NCBI GenBank assembly: GCA_039720395.1
Contig: CM077827.1
Coordinates: 25,394,416-25,458,415, forward strand
Source of the DNA: Liquidambar formosana
Taxonomy: Eukaryota; Streptophyta; Magnoliopsida; Saxifragales; Altingiaceae
Direction: 5' to 3'
Length of the DNA stretch: 64,000 bases
Below are positions 10,948 to 23,937 of this stretch, piece by piece. The position numbers were made by a program, and so were the translations under genes. The number at the start of each line of letters is the position of its first letter. The stretch's first letter is position 1. The notes beneath the pieces are model-generated. The model searched no databases, had not been told where the DNA came from, and saw only the letters and a program-made list of their open reading frames with translations.

Positions 10948-12735
10948 GTGAGTGTTGAGTCTACCCATCAGACAGACATGGCCGATGAAAGAACCAGTGA
11001 GGGGCACTTTGACCTTGAGGCTTGCCTAAAAGCCATCATGACTAAGCTTGATCATACCGCTGAGACATCTGATACTGCATTGAAAATGACTCAAGAGAAC
11101 CAACAGAAGATGGCGGATCTTGAACACCAAGACAAGGGGGGAAAGTAGCTCGAAACCTGTGGTCACCAACCTAGAAGGGGAAACCAAAGGGAAAGGTTCT
11201 AACAGTGATTCCGTGTTAACTAGCAAGGTAGAAGCATTGGAGAGAACTATAAAAGGGATTCGTAGGGCCGATGACATGGTCGATGTGCGGACTTTATCTC
11301 TGTTTCCAACTGCTCGTATTCCATTGCAATTCAAGATGCCGGAGTTAGAAAAGTTCGATGGGACGGGTTGCCCTAAGACTCATTTGAAGATGTATGTGCG
11401 AGCTATGCACCCCCGAGGGGCCACTGACGAGCTTTTAGCTCAAATGTTCCATGAAACCTTGGCCACTTCCGCTTTGAAATGGTTCTTGTCTTTGGATGAG
11501 AATAGAACTCGGACTTGAGAAGACATATGCAATGAGTTCTCGGAGCACTACAAGTACAACACAGAGGTGGATGTTACCCGGAGAGACCTGGAAACCACCA
11601 AGCAAGGGGCTCATGAAACTTTCTCCGCCTACATTACAAGGTGGAGACAAAAGGCGTCGAGAATGATGGATAGGCCAAATGAGGAGGACCAAATTCAGTT
11701 GGTGGTTTAGAACTTGCTGCCTGTGTACCACAAGCACTTATTTGCCCACTATTTCCCCAATTTCAAAGCTCTCATAAGGGCTGGCACGCAGGTTAAAGAT
11801 GCTATCAATGATGGGACAATCAAAACTGAGGAAGTGAGGAGTCGCAAGACAAACTTTACGAGGAAGAACAATGCCGAGGTCAACACCATAACTCAACCCA
11901 TTCAACCCTTCTCTCTCAATGATGTCAACCCACCTCGCCAATTCACCGACCTATTCATGCCACTTGAAAGAGTCCTTGAAAAGCTTGTAAGCCGTAACCT
12001 ACTGAAGCCGCTTGACCCAAGACCCCCAACAAATCCCTTACCCAAAAACTACAACGAGAATGAGTACTGCAAGTACCACCAATCCAAAGGCCATGCCACC
12101 AACCGTTGTATTCGCCTTCGCCACCAAGTCCAAGACCTCATGGACAAGCAAGTCATCTCACCACCAACCCGTCCAAATGTCACCCATAATCCTCTCCCAT
12201 CTCACAACAACACACCCCCACCTAACACCATAAATGCCATTGGGGTTGAATCCTCTCGCCCTCGCCGTCCCATAAGACAATACACTCCACTCCCCATGAC
12301 CTTAACCCGTCTTTTCACTATTTGCCGCAATAACAGCCTTATCATGCCACTTCCACCAAAGCCAAGGCCATCAACCCCTCACTAATATTGCCAATACCAT
12401 CGTGTACCCGGCCATGACATCGAGGCTTGTTCTATATTAAAGAAGATTATTCAAGACCTCATTGACCAAAAAGTTTTGTTGTTGCCAAAGAAATCTATCT
12501 AACAAGAGCTGAAAGAAAGATATGAAGCAGGGGATCCTCAAGTTGGCCTATTGGGTGAGTCTTCGGGGAAATTTGATTACTATGTGTTGTACTCAAGCCC
12601 AAGTCCAATATCAGATGAGCCGATAGTCCCTACAGGTTGGGATGACCTACCCATAGAAATGGAGAGCATTGACATGATAGAATGGGATGACTTAATGAAT
12701 GACTTCGAGGAAGTCCATGACATATAGGCTAGTGA
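10948..12735 (+). pseudogene. E1 Gag, broken
   Basis: Gypsy Gag by collinearity with the longer frame of E2 (47202-48806). The conserved core reads LSLFPTARIPLQFKMPELEKF..., then WEDICNEF-like and HETFSAYITRWRQKA words (Retrotrans_gag), followed by a knuckle-like YCKYHQSKGHATNRC near 12075 and a second one at about 12389. Lesions against E2: a 77-nt deletion with frameshift at about 11125, flanked by GAACA repeats; TGG to TGA at 11516; AAG to TAG at 11708; CAA to TAA at 12383 and about 12499; TGG to TAG at about 12725. It cannot make full Gag. Confidence 0.87.
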
Positions 12736-12742
12736 TGATGAG

Positions 12743-13855
12743 TTGGACCATATAACCAGAGGGGGTTGCCATTTCAAGCCTCCCCACCTAGAATCTGAGA
12801 ATCCGTTGGAAGATTTGGAAGGGCAGAGGCGTCCTAGCTTGCAAGAAGAAGAGGATGAGGTGCTTAGGCAACTGAAGAAGACCAATGCCAACATCACTAT
12901 TTGGGGCTTGCTCATGGCCTCGCATAAGCACAAACAAACCGTGTTGAAACTGCTGAATCAGATACAAGTGCCCGTTGATACATCCCCCGAGGGATTGGTA
13001 CATTTGGTGAATCCAACTCCTAAGAACTCAACCATCGTGTTCACCGATGTGGACCTACCTAAAAGCAGGCTAAGCCATTCTCAAGCTCTCTATGTGACCG
13101 TTGACACTATGGGGAAGAGGGTTCCTACCGTCCTTATCGACAATGGGTCCACACTGAATGTATGTCCTCTCCGAACTGCCATTGTTTTGGGCTTGGGACC
13201 CACTGATTTCACGCCATCTGGGCAGACCGTAAGAGCTTATGACAACACCCGTCGAGAAGTAATAGAGGTAGTTACTTTGCCTCTTATCATGGGACCCACT
13301 GAATTTAGGGTGGAATTCCAAGTGTTAGATGTGCCGTCATGTTTCAACTTGCTGTTGGGCCGACCTTGGATCCATCCCGCTGGGGCTGTGCCATCTTCAC
13401 TCCATCAAAAGGTGAAGTTTCCTTATGAAGGAGCCATAGTAACACTTCAAGGGGACTATGAATTGAAACTCACAGGCGTGCCTATATGTGAGATACAACT
13501 AGAATCAGCAGTAGTACCACTATCTGGGTTTGACTATGTCTAATGCATTGAGAAAGAGCTCGAAAAGGGTGAGTTAATACCCTTGGACTTTTGCCCCCAT
13601 GGCAACTTGCACGTTAGTGAAATCATGAGAAGAATGAGTTTCTTTCCAGGCATGGGGCTAGGGCGTCGCCAACAAGGGATCCCTAAGTCTATTCAGAGCC
13701 GTGTCACCTCATACACCTTTGGGCTAGGATATGAGCCTTCTAGAAATGATCATGCGGAAATGCTAAAGAGGAATAAAGAGAAAGTAAGAGCCAAAGCCGA
13801 GGGAAGGGTGCCAAACCTGAGGATCTCGCCATATCGACCTACTTCGAATGGTTAC
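12743..13855 (+). pseudogene. E1 protease region, interrupted by copia copy 2
   Basis: Retropepsin-like aspartic protease that would cut the Gag-Pol polyprotein. The active-site word is VLIDNGSTLNVCPL at about residue 128 of the frame from 12743, and the second signature is NLLLGRPWIHPAGAVPSSLH at about 205. A CAA-to-TAA change at 13541 ends the frame (E2 reads through). The frame then continues through a FFPGMGLGRRQQGI word to 13855, where copia copy 2 inserts; it resumes at 23553. The linker after the protease differs completely from that of E2. Confidence 0.88.
13851..13855. repeat. Left target-site duplication of copia copy 2 (GTTAC)
   Basis: GTTAC directly before TGTTAGG; the same five bases follow the 3' LTR at 23553-23557. 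Confidence 0.97.
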
Positions 13856-15514
13856 TGTTAGGATTATGCCCTAGAGCCAATCATAGAGATGATTGTTTAG
13901 GGATTAGGAACAATCATTTGATTTCATTTATGTATGTCACATTTATTATTGATTTAATAAAAGGGCTTATTCTATTATGTTTATATGCATCATTTATATT
14001 TACATAATATGTCCATGGAGTTAGAGTTGAGAATATGGAATTACAAAGAGTTGTAATTTTGAGACTATAGATATATCTCTGTACTAAACTCCTTAAGCAT
14101 TCCTAGTTGAAGGTTCACTATGATGGACAGTAATGAACCATAGGACTAGCACTTGCTAGGTTGACTCTATAGGAGGATAGCTAGTCTCAAACTATTTGTA
14201 TGGAGACACTACAACCAACAAGTGGGTGCCTATTACGAGAATAGGTACACTGAATGTGACCAAAGATATGAGATAAACTGAATGGAGTTTTATCCTGCCT
14301 GTCAATCAGTTTCTCATTGTTATAGTGGTACAAGTAATCCTTAGACCTGAGACACCATAGTTGCCTTATGCATGTAGCTTTAGAAGTTTGATAACACTAA
14401 GTGCAGATCCTATTCAGGGGTCTGCAAAGGTGTTCATTGGCCCTACTGCTATGTATATGAAGGCATGTGAGTGATCAACAAGGGATCCATCACTCTCAGG
14501 AAAAAGAGAGAGAATGTCTCATATAGCATTCATAATATAACTCATTAAATCCATGGCCATGGTAGGATGAATATGAAAAGAGTTTCATGAGTTCATCAAT
14601 GAGTTGATATCTATGAATGAGTATAAAGTAATTGAACTAGGGACTTGACAGACTTCCATGTCCTATTAGTTCAATTGGAGACATTGTGTTGAAGGAAGGA
14701 TGCAATTGTAACCTATAAACTATAACAGAAGGGTTCTTTGTAAATGACTATTCACCTCATTAAGGACCACACCATGAGCCATATGCTAGGTGTTACTCAT
14801 GGTTAGTAGAAGCCCTAATTGATATAAGTGAGTTATAATCAATTAGGGAATTGGAAGGAGTTCCAATTAGACCCTAAATGGAAAGAGTTCCATTGTGCAC
14901 ACCTCGTGCTATTCCTACTACTTAATGATGTGAACCCAATGGGTCACACACTGATCATGCAAGAAGGGCTTTAAAGTCTATGAGAGAAAGGGTTTTAGTG
15001 AATAAAGAATAGTTCTTTATAGGCCTATTTGTATTTGATACAAATAATAGGGGTTAATGTGCAATTAAGTGTAATTACACATAACCCTATTAGGGTTTCT
15101 TCCCCATGGCCAGCCCCCTTTAGTGGGCTGCCTATATAAGTCACACTTATGTGTGACATGGCATAAGAGGCTTGCACAAAAAACCCTAGCCGTCCAGCCC
15201 CTTGGAGGCTCTCTTCTCTCTCTCTCTCTTCTCCACCTCTAGCAACAACAAGGAAGAAGAAAGAAAAGGCTTGAAGCTCTAGCTAGGTGTGGATACCGTT
15301 GGAGGCAGCACACTTGGGCTGCTCATTCACCGCTGTCCAGAGTAGAAGCTTGGAGCAAAACGGAGAAGACAAAAATCCTGTAAGTGTTCTAACCCTCTTC
15401 GTAGTTAGGGTTTGTTTTTGTATTATGCATAGTTAGATTCATGGGATTGGGAATCGTAGGAAAAATTTTTTATATTCCGCACTTCTATTTTTCCCTCTTG
15501 TTCGATTCCCAACA
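13856..15514 (+). repeat. 5' LTR of copia copy 2 (1659 bp)
   Basis: TGTTAGGATTATG...GATTCCCAACA. TATA box CTATATAAG at 15132-15140, followed by a CT run (TCTCTTCTCTCTC) near 15210. The only difference I find from the 3' LTR is at about 14200. Confidence 0.97.
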
Positions 15515-15515
15515 G

Positions 15516-15528
15516 TGGTATCAGAGCC
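15516..15528 (+). promoter_or_regulatory. Primer-binding site, initiator tRNA-Met
   Basis: TGGTATCAGAGCC one base after the LTR, the classic copia PBS complementary to the 3' end of initiator tRNA-Met. Confidence 0.97.
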
Positions 15529-18500
15529 ATGATTATGCATAATACAAAATACATATGGGCTGGTAATTATGGTGTAAGTTGAATGATTCAAAAATCTGGA
15601 AAATTTTTCTGCATAACTGGTTTTCTTCCATGGCTGAACCTAGGGTTTGGAACCCTCGGTCAATTCTCTTCTACTCCTCTTCTTATTGATGGTTAAGTGT
15701 AGCCATGGATGCAATAGGTTGCATAGGGTTTGAGTTTGGAGAAGAAGAATAAGGAAACTAGGGTTTTATAAAAACTGTTATGAACAGTTTTCATGGTAGC
15801 CATGAAAAACCGTCATCTTGTTTTGCATGCCGAATTCAGAGTTCTTCTCCAAAATTTTCGAGCCATATATGGTTAGAAAGCTCTTCGAATAAGCTTTCCA
15901 ACCCAACAAACGGTGCATCGATCCGAGTTCTGTAGTGAAAGTTATGAATTTTTTACTACAGGCTGTCTGGAAAGACAGTTTTGCTCGGGAATGATGCAAT
16001 AGCCACAACTTTGAGTTATTGATGGAGATCAAAGGCATGGCAATGGTTGCCACCACTTGGGTTATGTTTTGGACATGGTAGGGAAAGGTTCCCAAGCATT
16101 TAGATGCATCATAATTGGATTAAGATGCTAGAACAGAAGGAAGAAGGAGAAGAACACCATGGAGGCTGAATCTGGGTTTTAGAACCCTAAGGTTTTTGCA
16201 ATTAATTCTAAGTAAAGCTGCTGTATTTATGATGGCAAATCATTGTAGGATCATTATATATCATGTGTATATGATTTTCTTTAAGTTTCAAAAAGGTTTT
16301 GATGGAAAAAGATTCAAAAAGTTTGAAAATTTTTCATGAACAGCATAGCAGAATTTTTCTGCAGAAAAGTCATCAATGGAGTTTTGATTAGAACTTGAGT
16401 TAGGGAACTCCAAATTGCATGAAACCAATTGCATTAGTTTCCTAAGACATGTAGGATACTGGGAAAATTCGTTTGGTAGCCTAATTCATTCATCTTGCTG
16501 GGTTTTAAATCAATTTCTGACAATGGACAGTATGCTGTAAATTTCTGGGCAGCCTACTGTTGTTTTAATTGTTTAGAACAATTGGTGATGATTTGATCAT
16601 CCAAACCTCTTCTATTAGCTTAGTATTTCATGTAGGGACATGATACGAAAGCTGGTTTCAATGGAGGAGTCGAATTGATAAGGATTTAGAAGCTATTGTG
16701 ACCTTGAAGGTCTGCAACAATGGCTCCAGCAATGGGTTTTGGAAACCCTGATTGTTCTTGATGATGGCAGCCACTTCCACCACATCTCACGTGTCCAGAG
16801 GCTTGTCCCACACCCCTAGGATGTTCTCCCATGACTGGCCATGGCCTGCCATAGCCATTGGTGGCCATGGCAGCCTAGCCAAGCTCAGGCAGCCCCCTGG
16901 TAGTGACGGCTGCATAGAGTTAAGGATGAAACCCTAATTTTGAGTTAATGATGAAACCCTAATTTCATTATGGCATTAATTAAAACCCTAATTAGAATAT
17001 TAATTACCTTAATTAAGAGTTAATGATTGGTCATTAAATGACCAATCATGGTTATTAATTGTTAGGGCATAATTAATACCATTAATGATGTCTAGGGTTA
17101 GGGTTTTGATAACCCTAATTAGTGTAATTTATTAAGGGTAATAAATACCCTATTTGGCATTAATTAAACCCTAATCCCTTTTATTAAATACCATATGAAC
17201 CTAGGGTTTTAATGATTGGACATTATATGACCAATCATAAGGCATTTAATGATTAGGGCTTGCATTTAGGGTTTAGGGTTATGCATTTAGGGTTTAGGGT
17301 TTTAGGAAACCCTAATACACTAATTCATCATTTTAATGATTTTATTTAATTCCTATATTAATTATTTAATTAATATTGATTAATTTTATAATGTTTTAAA
17401 TGGTTTAAAACACAATTAGGGATTAAATTAAAATCTGGAAATTCTTAATTAAATGAAATTGTTTTGTTTAATTAAGGAAACCCTAATATTGGATATTAGA
17501 GTTATTTTAGGAAACTTTACATGTTTTAAATTAATTTGATTAATTGAAACTGTAATGTCTTAAATGTTAAGACTTTATTTAATTCTGGATATTTCTGTTA
17601 AAACCTAATAAGATTAGGATGCATTAATGAGATTAATGTAAATCATTCAAGAGAATTACCATAATGCCCATATGTTTTAATGCTTACAGTTTTTCTTTAC
17701 ATTATGCAATGAGATTGTATGTATGTGCTTGGATGATGATTATGGACTATACCCTTTAAACCAATTGTGATTGGCCGTCTTATGAATGGGATGTTATTAT
17801 TTACAAGAGTTGTAATTTTATTAAGGTGATGTAATTTATTTGGGGCTTGCATGCCACCTTCCCTCTCCCCCTCTCTCTATCATTCTCTTATGTACCCCAC
17901 ATTCCCCTTATGTATCCCTTTCTTTAAATTATGTAAATGTTATGTAATCGAGAGCGCACTAAGGAGCATGGTGGACCCAAAGGAGCATGATAGAGCCCAA
18001 CAAGCCAATGGTGGAGACCATCAAGCCAAGGGAGCAGATTGAAGGACTTGAAAGCTTAGAGAAGTGTTTCAAGAAAGCATGCATGTTACGAATGGTTTAT
18101 TTTACGATCACCTACACCCACCTTAGACCTTGGATTCAATCTATTGGCTTGGATTGAATCCTCTCAAAGTCCATAATCATCATAGTGGGAGCTTTAATTT
18201 ATGAGATAATTGTATTAGCTCCAATACCATAGTTTGGTATATGTTACCTATTCACTTAGGGACTAATATCAAGATATGGTACTTTATATATGTTGATATA
18301 TAATAGCATGCGATGTATGATTTATAATAGCATGAGATGTATGATTATAAATAGCATAATTTATATGTTTAAATTTTGATACATAGGATGCATGTTAATT
18401 TGATGAGACCCTTTAAAACCCCTCTTATTTAATATTAAGTTGAAAATGGAGAAGCCATTGGGGAATGAATTCTTCATTGCCTTCCATCATTATAGGATCA

Positions 18501-18983
18501 TCTAACGTCCCTTAATGTGGGTACCTGGCTGCAGACATGTAGGAGCTACCCATGTTAAAGACATTACTTGAAACTATCACATATGAGATATCATGGGGTG
18601 CCTAAACTGGTATATACCAAGAAACTAACATGTGAGGTATATATTTGGCGAAACATACCTGTGTGAATGATGGGTTTAACTTAACTAGGGAAGTATTCCA
18701 AGAAACTAACATGTGAGGTGTATGTTCCCTAGAGGCAAAACGATTGGAACTTGCTTATGAAGCAATAGACAAAGAGTTGTCTTCTTATTGTGGGTTAGAA
18801 GTCAAGAAACTAACATGTGAGGCTTCTAGGTCACAGTGGGACCCCAATCCCCATTAGGAATGAGATTCCCGAATTCCATTAGAGGGTGTATGGAATTTGA
18901 TAAAATAGTGGGAGGTACCATATGATTAAAGACCCAATCATTATGGATAAAAATGAAATCTAATTCTCTGTTTATGTAGATTA
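15529..18983 (+). other. Copia copy 2 untranslated leader (3.4 kb)
   Basis: No convincing coding frame. From 16663 on it matches 1-2420 of copy 1. It contains the TGATTGGTCATT-type palindromes (17024-17048, 17213-17237), repeated TTTAGGG-like words near 17268-17310, and the loop-conserved hairpin series at about 18515-18825. It explains the whole gene-free stretch. Confidence 0.85.
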
Positions 18984-19588
18984 CCTAATTACTCACCTCA
19001 AAACCCCTATTTCCTAATATATAGGATATTGATAATTTGACTAAACCCGATTTCTTTGATTGACTTAGGAAATTGAGAATTGTTCTTAATTTCAAAAGAT
19101 TGTTCATATGTTATTAGGCCTTTTCTTAAAGGCCCTCCATAAAACATTCTAAGAAGAAAAAGACACTATGCGCAATTGGCATCTTGTTGCCATGCTATAT
19201 GATAGTATTGATGACTAATGAGCTTCAGAAGCAAAATTAGTCAATGCAAGTGCCTTTGATGTCCTACATCACATACAAAGGTTGTATTGTGAGTAAAATA
19301 ATACTATAAAGTATAGTACTTGTAAAGGACTTCTTTTGGACTAGGATGTAATAAAAGTTGTTTATTAATAATCATTCTTTTGAAAAATGATTAATCACAT
19401 AGAATAGCTTGAGAAGCTAGATGTGATTTAAAATGGAAGCATAGAGGAAAGCAAGTCTTGAAAAGTCAAAGACAAAGAAATATAATTATTTTGTAGTAAA
19501 CATAAGGTATCGTAAAGGGAAATTGATAAAGTATCAGTCTTCCTAGAAGAACCAAACTTTTGAAGTTTTGGTTCATGCTCTAAACTAA
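18984..19588 (+). pseudogene. Decayed copia gag remnant
   Basis: Aligns with 2421-3293 of copy 1 at both ends: the start (..CACCTCAAAACCCCTATTTC, then GATATTGATAATTTGACTAA) and the end (TCATGCTCTAAACTAAAT). It has lost the ATG, about a third of its length and every long frame, and no zinc knuckle is left. Confidence 0.8.
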
Positions 19589-21882
19589 ATTGTTGGTTAG
19601 TTCTGCTTCTTGGTTTTTGGATTCTAGTGTAATCTAAATCGAAGCAGAAAGTTAAGTAGATAATAAGTTACCTTTAAAAATTTTAATAGAGCAAGAGTTG
19701 CTAGATTAATTTTGGGAACTTATTTCTTAACTAGGCCATTTAAGACATTCTAGAAATTTGATTTCTGAATTTAAATGACTAATTAGAGCGAATGCAACGT
19801 ATTCTGAGAATACAAGAGATGTAGAGACTCTCATTTAAATGTAACGATTATGACTTGGTTATGAGATGACCAAACCCATCTTTTACTTGGTGAAGTGAAA
19901 GAGTTACATTTATAATTTGACTAATACATTGTGATGTATATAGTCATGTAGAGCATGCATTCAATTACAGTAGACTCATCTTAGAATACCATAGCTCAAT
20001 GGTGAATCTAAGAGAACGAATTGAACCCTATTAAGATATAGTTTGATCCATGATGAGTTTTACTAATGTATCCATCTAGGATATACCTTAAAATTGCTAC
20101 ATATTGATAATTTAGGGTTCACTCCAGTTTTGTCCCAATTATATCAGATATGATATGGGAAGAAACCCAACTTAAAGAAGTTAAGGCTTGGGCTTGTGCT
20201 ACGTATGTCTGGAAACATAATGTAGACAATCTGGAAATACGGTCAAGTAAGTGTTGAATTGTGGTATATCCTAAAAGTGGTTGGGATAGTATTTCTATTA
20301 CCCTAATGAACAAAAGTTGTCCATTAGGATGTTTGCTGGATTTTCTTGAGAAAGAGTTCATTCAAGAAAAATGCAAAAGTAGATAGAATTTATAGAATTG
20401 TCTATAAAGCCACAAACGAACAAAGATCCAACCCTTGTCTCTGTTGAGGCAAAACCTTTAATTACACCACATTCTTTTCATAGATCAAATTGGATATTTC
20501 TTAACATAAGAGAGATATTGTATCTCTATTAGAATGTGAAAGAATTGTTCTTTGGTGATAAAGATCACCAAGATAATCCTATTGATTATGACTAGACGAT
20601 GTTTCACATCAACTCGAGAAATGACTAAGAGTCATTAAATCCAATATGGATAGGTAGAGACCTAAAAGGCTTGGCTATTTAAGAATGTTTTCAACATAGG
20701 CAAAAAGTTGTCTATTAAGAAACTTGTTTGATAATAGTTATGCTGAAATCCATTTGGATCTTGTTATCTATAAACACACATTTTGAATATAAGATATGTC
20801 AAAAAGGATATAAAGATGTTATATCAAATGGTGTAAAACCATAAAAGTGTGTATGTTATAGAAGTCTATTAATAGACTACAAGGTTCTCATAATTAGAAC
20901 ATCTATAAAGTTGAAGTAATCAAATTGTTTGATTTCTCTCATTGTATAGATGGACCATGAGTGTATAAAAGGTTAGTGGGAGTGCGATCGTTTTTCTTTA
21001 TCCTAAGTATGGATGACATCATAATCATTATGAATGATATATGAATGTTATCTAATGTAAAGTTTTAGTTTTTGGAGAAAAACTAATTCATGAAAGATTT
21101 GGCAAAAGCATCCAATAAGATCTATAGAGATAGATTATATAGATTGCTAAGTATCTCCAAATCATTAAACATAGTTGAAATGTTGAAGGAGTTCAACATG
21201 GAGAATTCTAAGGGAGGTCTGATTTACTTCAGATAAGAATTCATTATTCAAGGGTATGTGCCCTAGGATAACACAAGTAAGATTCTTAAAGTGTTAAGAA
21301 GCCTTATTCTACACTATGTATTGAACTTGATATCTATTATATTGTAATTGTTACAAATAGTTATCAGTCAATTCAAATTTGGAATATTGGATTGTATATG
21401 GAAATTGTAAACTCATAGTAGATGGGTATATGGATTTGGATATAATCCATATGGGGTATATTTTATATTCACTTTAGTTGGTGAAATACTTAATGGAAGA
21501 ACTGTATGAAAGATACAGTGGATTCCATTATTAAGGGTGAATTAATTGTCGCATTGTCTAGGAGACTGTTTGGATCTATAAGTTCATTTAGAACTTGGAG
21601 TTGTTCCTTCCATTGAGTTGCCCACACCTTGTTTTGTGACAACAATGGGTCTATAGCTCAAGTATAGGAATCACGGTCTCATCAAAAGTCCAAACACATA
21701 AAGTGACAATTCCAAGTGATTAGAGGAATCATTGGAAGAGGTAATAGATACATTACAGAAGATATTATCTACATAAGTTTTTGTAGACCTACTGACTAAA
21801 GCTTTAAAACATAATTGGTTATGTCTAAGACCAACATCTTGAGAAGATAGGTATGCGATACATGGTCGATTGGCTTTAGTGC
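19589..21882 (+). pseudogene. Decayed copia pol remnant
   Basis: Relics in scattered frames: an integrase-like stretch at about 19970-20400, a VDD-loop-like word near 21000, an RNase H end at about 21590-21850 (SHQKSK, LLTKAL), and the AIHGRLALVQVGD tail that leads into the polypurine tract. The 500 bp at 20470-20960 missing from copy 1 are kept here. Many stops and frameshifts; no domain can be functional. Confidence 0.8.
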
Positions 21883-21892
21883 AAGTGGGAGA
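21883..21892 (+). promoter_or_regulatory. Polypurine tract of copia copy 2
   Basis: AAGTGGGAGA one base before the 3' LTR; identical to that of copy 1. Confidence 0.85.
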
Positions 21893-21893
21893 T

Positions 21894-23552
21894 TGTTAGG
21901 ATTATGCCCTAGAGCCAATCATAGAGATGATTGTTTAGGGATTAGGAACAATCATTTGATTTCATTTATGTATGTCACATTTATTATTGATTTAATAAAA
22001 GGGCTTATTCTATTATGTTTATATGCATCATTTATATTTACATAATATGTCCATGGAGTTAGAGTTGAGAATATGGAATTACAAAGAGTTGTAATTTTGA
22101 GACTATAGATATATCTCTGTACTAAACTCCTTAAGCATTCCTAGTTGAAGGTTCACTATGATGGACAGTAATGAACCATAGGACTAGCACTTGCTAGGTT
22201 GACTCTATAGGAGGATAGCTAGTCTCAAACTATTTGTGTGGAGACACTACAACCAACAAGTGGGTGCCTATTACGAGAATAGGTACACTGAATGTGACCA
22301 AAGATATGAGATAAACTGAATGGAGTTTTATCCTGCCTGTCAATCAGTTTCTCATTGTTATAGTGGTACAAGTAATCCTTAGACCTGAGACACCATAGTT
22401 GCCTTATGCATGTAGCTTTAGAAGTTTGATAACACTAAGTGCAGATCCTATTCAGGGGTCTGCAAAGGTGTTCATTGGCCCTACTGCTATGTATATGAAG
22501 GCATGTGAGTGATCAACAAGGGATCCATCACTCTCAGGAAAAAGAGAGAGAATGTCTCATATAGCATTCATAATATAACTCATTAAATCCATGGCCATGG
22601 TAGGATGAATATGAAAAGAGTTTCATGAGTTCATCAATGAGTTGATATCTATGAATGAGTATAAAGTAATTGAACTAGGGACTTGACAGACTTCCATGTC
22701 CTATTAGTTCAATTGGAGACATTGTGTTGAAGGAAGGATGCAATTGTAACCTATAAACTATAACAGAAGGGTTCTTTGTAAATGACTATTCACCTCATTA
22801 AGGACCACACCATGAGCCATATGCTAGGTGTTACTCATGGTTAGTAGAAGCCCTAATTGATATAAGTGAGTTATAATCAATTAGGGAATTGGAAGGAGTT
22901 CCAATTAGACCCTAAATGGAAAGAGTTCCATTGTGCACACCTCGTGCTATTCCTACTACTTAATGATGTGAACCCAATGGGTCACACACTGATCATGCAA
23001 GAAGGGCTTTAAAGTCTATGAGAGAAAGGGTTTTAGTGAATAAAGAATAGTTCTTTATAGGCCTATTTGTATTTGATACAAATAATAGGGGTTAATGTGC
23101 AATTAAGTGTAATTACACATAACCCTATTAGGGTTTCTTCCCCATGGCCAGCCCCCTTTAGTGGGCTGCCTATATAAGTCACACTTATGTGTGACATGGC
23201 ATAAGAGGCTTGCACAAAAAACCCTAGCCGTCCAGCCCCTTGGAGGCTCTCTTCTCTCTCTCTCTCTTCTCCACCTCTAGCAACAACAAGGAAGAAGAAA
23301 GAAAAGGCTTGAAGCTCTAGCTAGGTGTGGATACCGTTGGAGGCAGCACACTTGGGCTGCTCATTCACCGCTGTCCAGAGTAGAAGCTTGGAGCAAAACG
23401 GAGAAGACAAAAATCCTGTAAGTGTTCTAACCCTCTTCGTAGTTAGGGTTTGTTTTTGTATTATGCATAGTTAGATTCATGGGATTGGGAATCGTAGGAA
23501 AAATTTTTTATATTCCGCACTTCTATTTTTCCCTCTTGTTCGATTCCCAACA
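21894..23552 (+). repeat. 3' LTR of copia copy 2 (1659 bp)
   Basis: Same length and nearly identical sequence to the 5' LTR, ending GATTCCCAACA directly before the GTTAC duplication. Confidence 0.97.
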
Positions 23553-23557
23553 GTTAC
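23553..23557. repeat. Right target-site duplication of copia copy 2 (GTTAC)
   Basis: Matches 13851-13855; on removal of one copy the E1 frame reads through (..TSNGY + FVKEGDDF..). Confidence 0.97.
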
Positions 23558-23937
23558 TTCGTCAAAGAGGGGGATGATTTTCTATATTGTGGGTTTCTAG
23601 AACCCACCTTTGACCAAGCTACCAAGATCCGAGTTCCGGGTTTTGAAATCTTCTTCACCGAATGGTATCCAATCACAGCTGAAATAGTGGATAATGAAGC
23701 CATCAATAGTGAGTTCTGGGAAAAGAAAGAAGAAGACTGGGCAGAGAACCTTGATGCAGGGGCTATGACTGAAATGTTCCAAGACATGATCCTCACCATG
23801 GAAGACTGAACCATTGAAGGACTCCAGGGTTCGTCCATTAGCCATGCTACCATGCCACTTCTGAATTGGTACCTTGAATGTGGTGTCATTGCGGAGATCC
23901 ATGAAGAAGAAGACCTTGGCCTACCTGATAGCAGCTT
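23553..23937 (+). pseudogene. E1 pol, linker between protease and RT (second half)
   Basis: Continues the E1 frame after the copia insertion (FVKEGDDFLYCGFLEP..., then EEDWAENLDAGAMTEMFQDM). From EEDWAENLD onward it matches E2 (45199-46734); before that it is unrelated to the E2 linker. One TGA at about 23807 breaks it. It ends at an exon-intron boundary after GATAGCAGCTT. Confidence 0.85.

Larger units (their letters stand above)
13856..23552 (+). mobile_element. Copia copy 2: complete, very young, non-autonomous
   Basis: Two LTRs of exactly 1659 bp, perfect 5-bp TSD, PBS and polypurine tract all present. I could find only one difference between the LTRs (A/G in the ACTATTTGTRTGGAG word). 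Yet the interior has no usable gag or pol, only strongly decayed remnants. It therefore must have been moved by proteins of another element. It splits the E1 pol. Confidence 0.97.

Noticed and set aside
17100..17320. TTTAGGG/CCCTAAA words resembling plant telomere repeats
   Set aside because: They are scattered and imperfect inside the copia leader and occur in both copies; no continuous telomere array.
13566..23720. AAAGGGTGAGT after the E1 protease as an intron donor to explain the E1/E2 linker difference
   Set aside because: The E1 interval is open coding sequence in frame, no pyrimidine-rich acceptor precedes GAAGACTGGG, and E2 has its own unrelated sequence instead of a clean joint.
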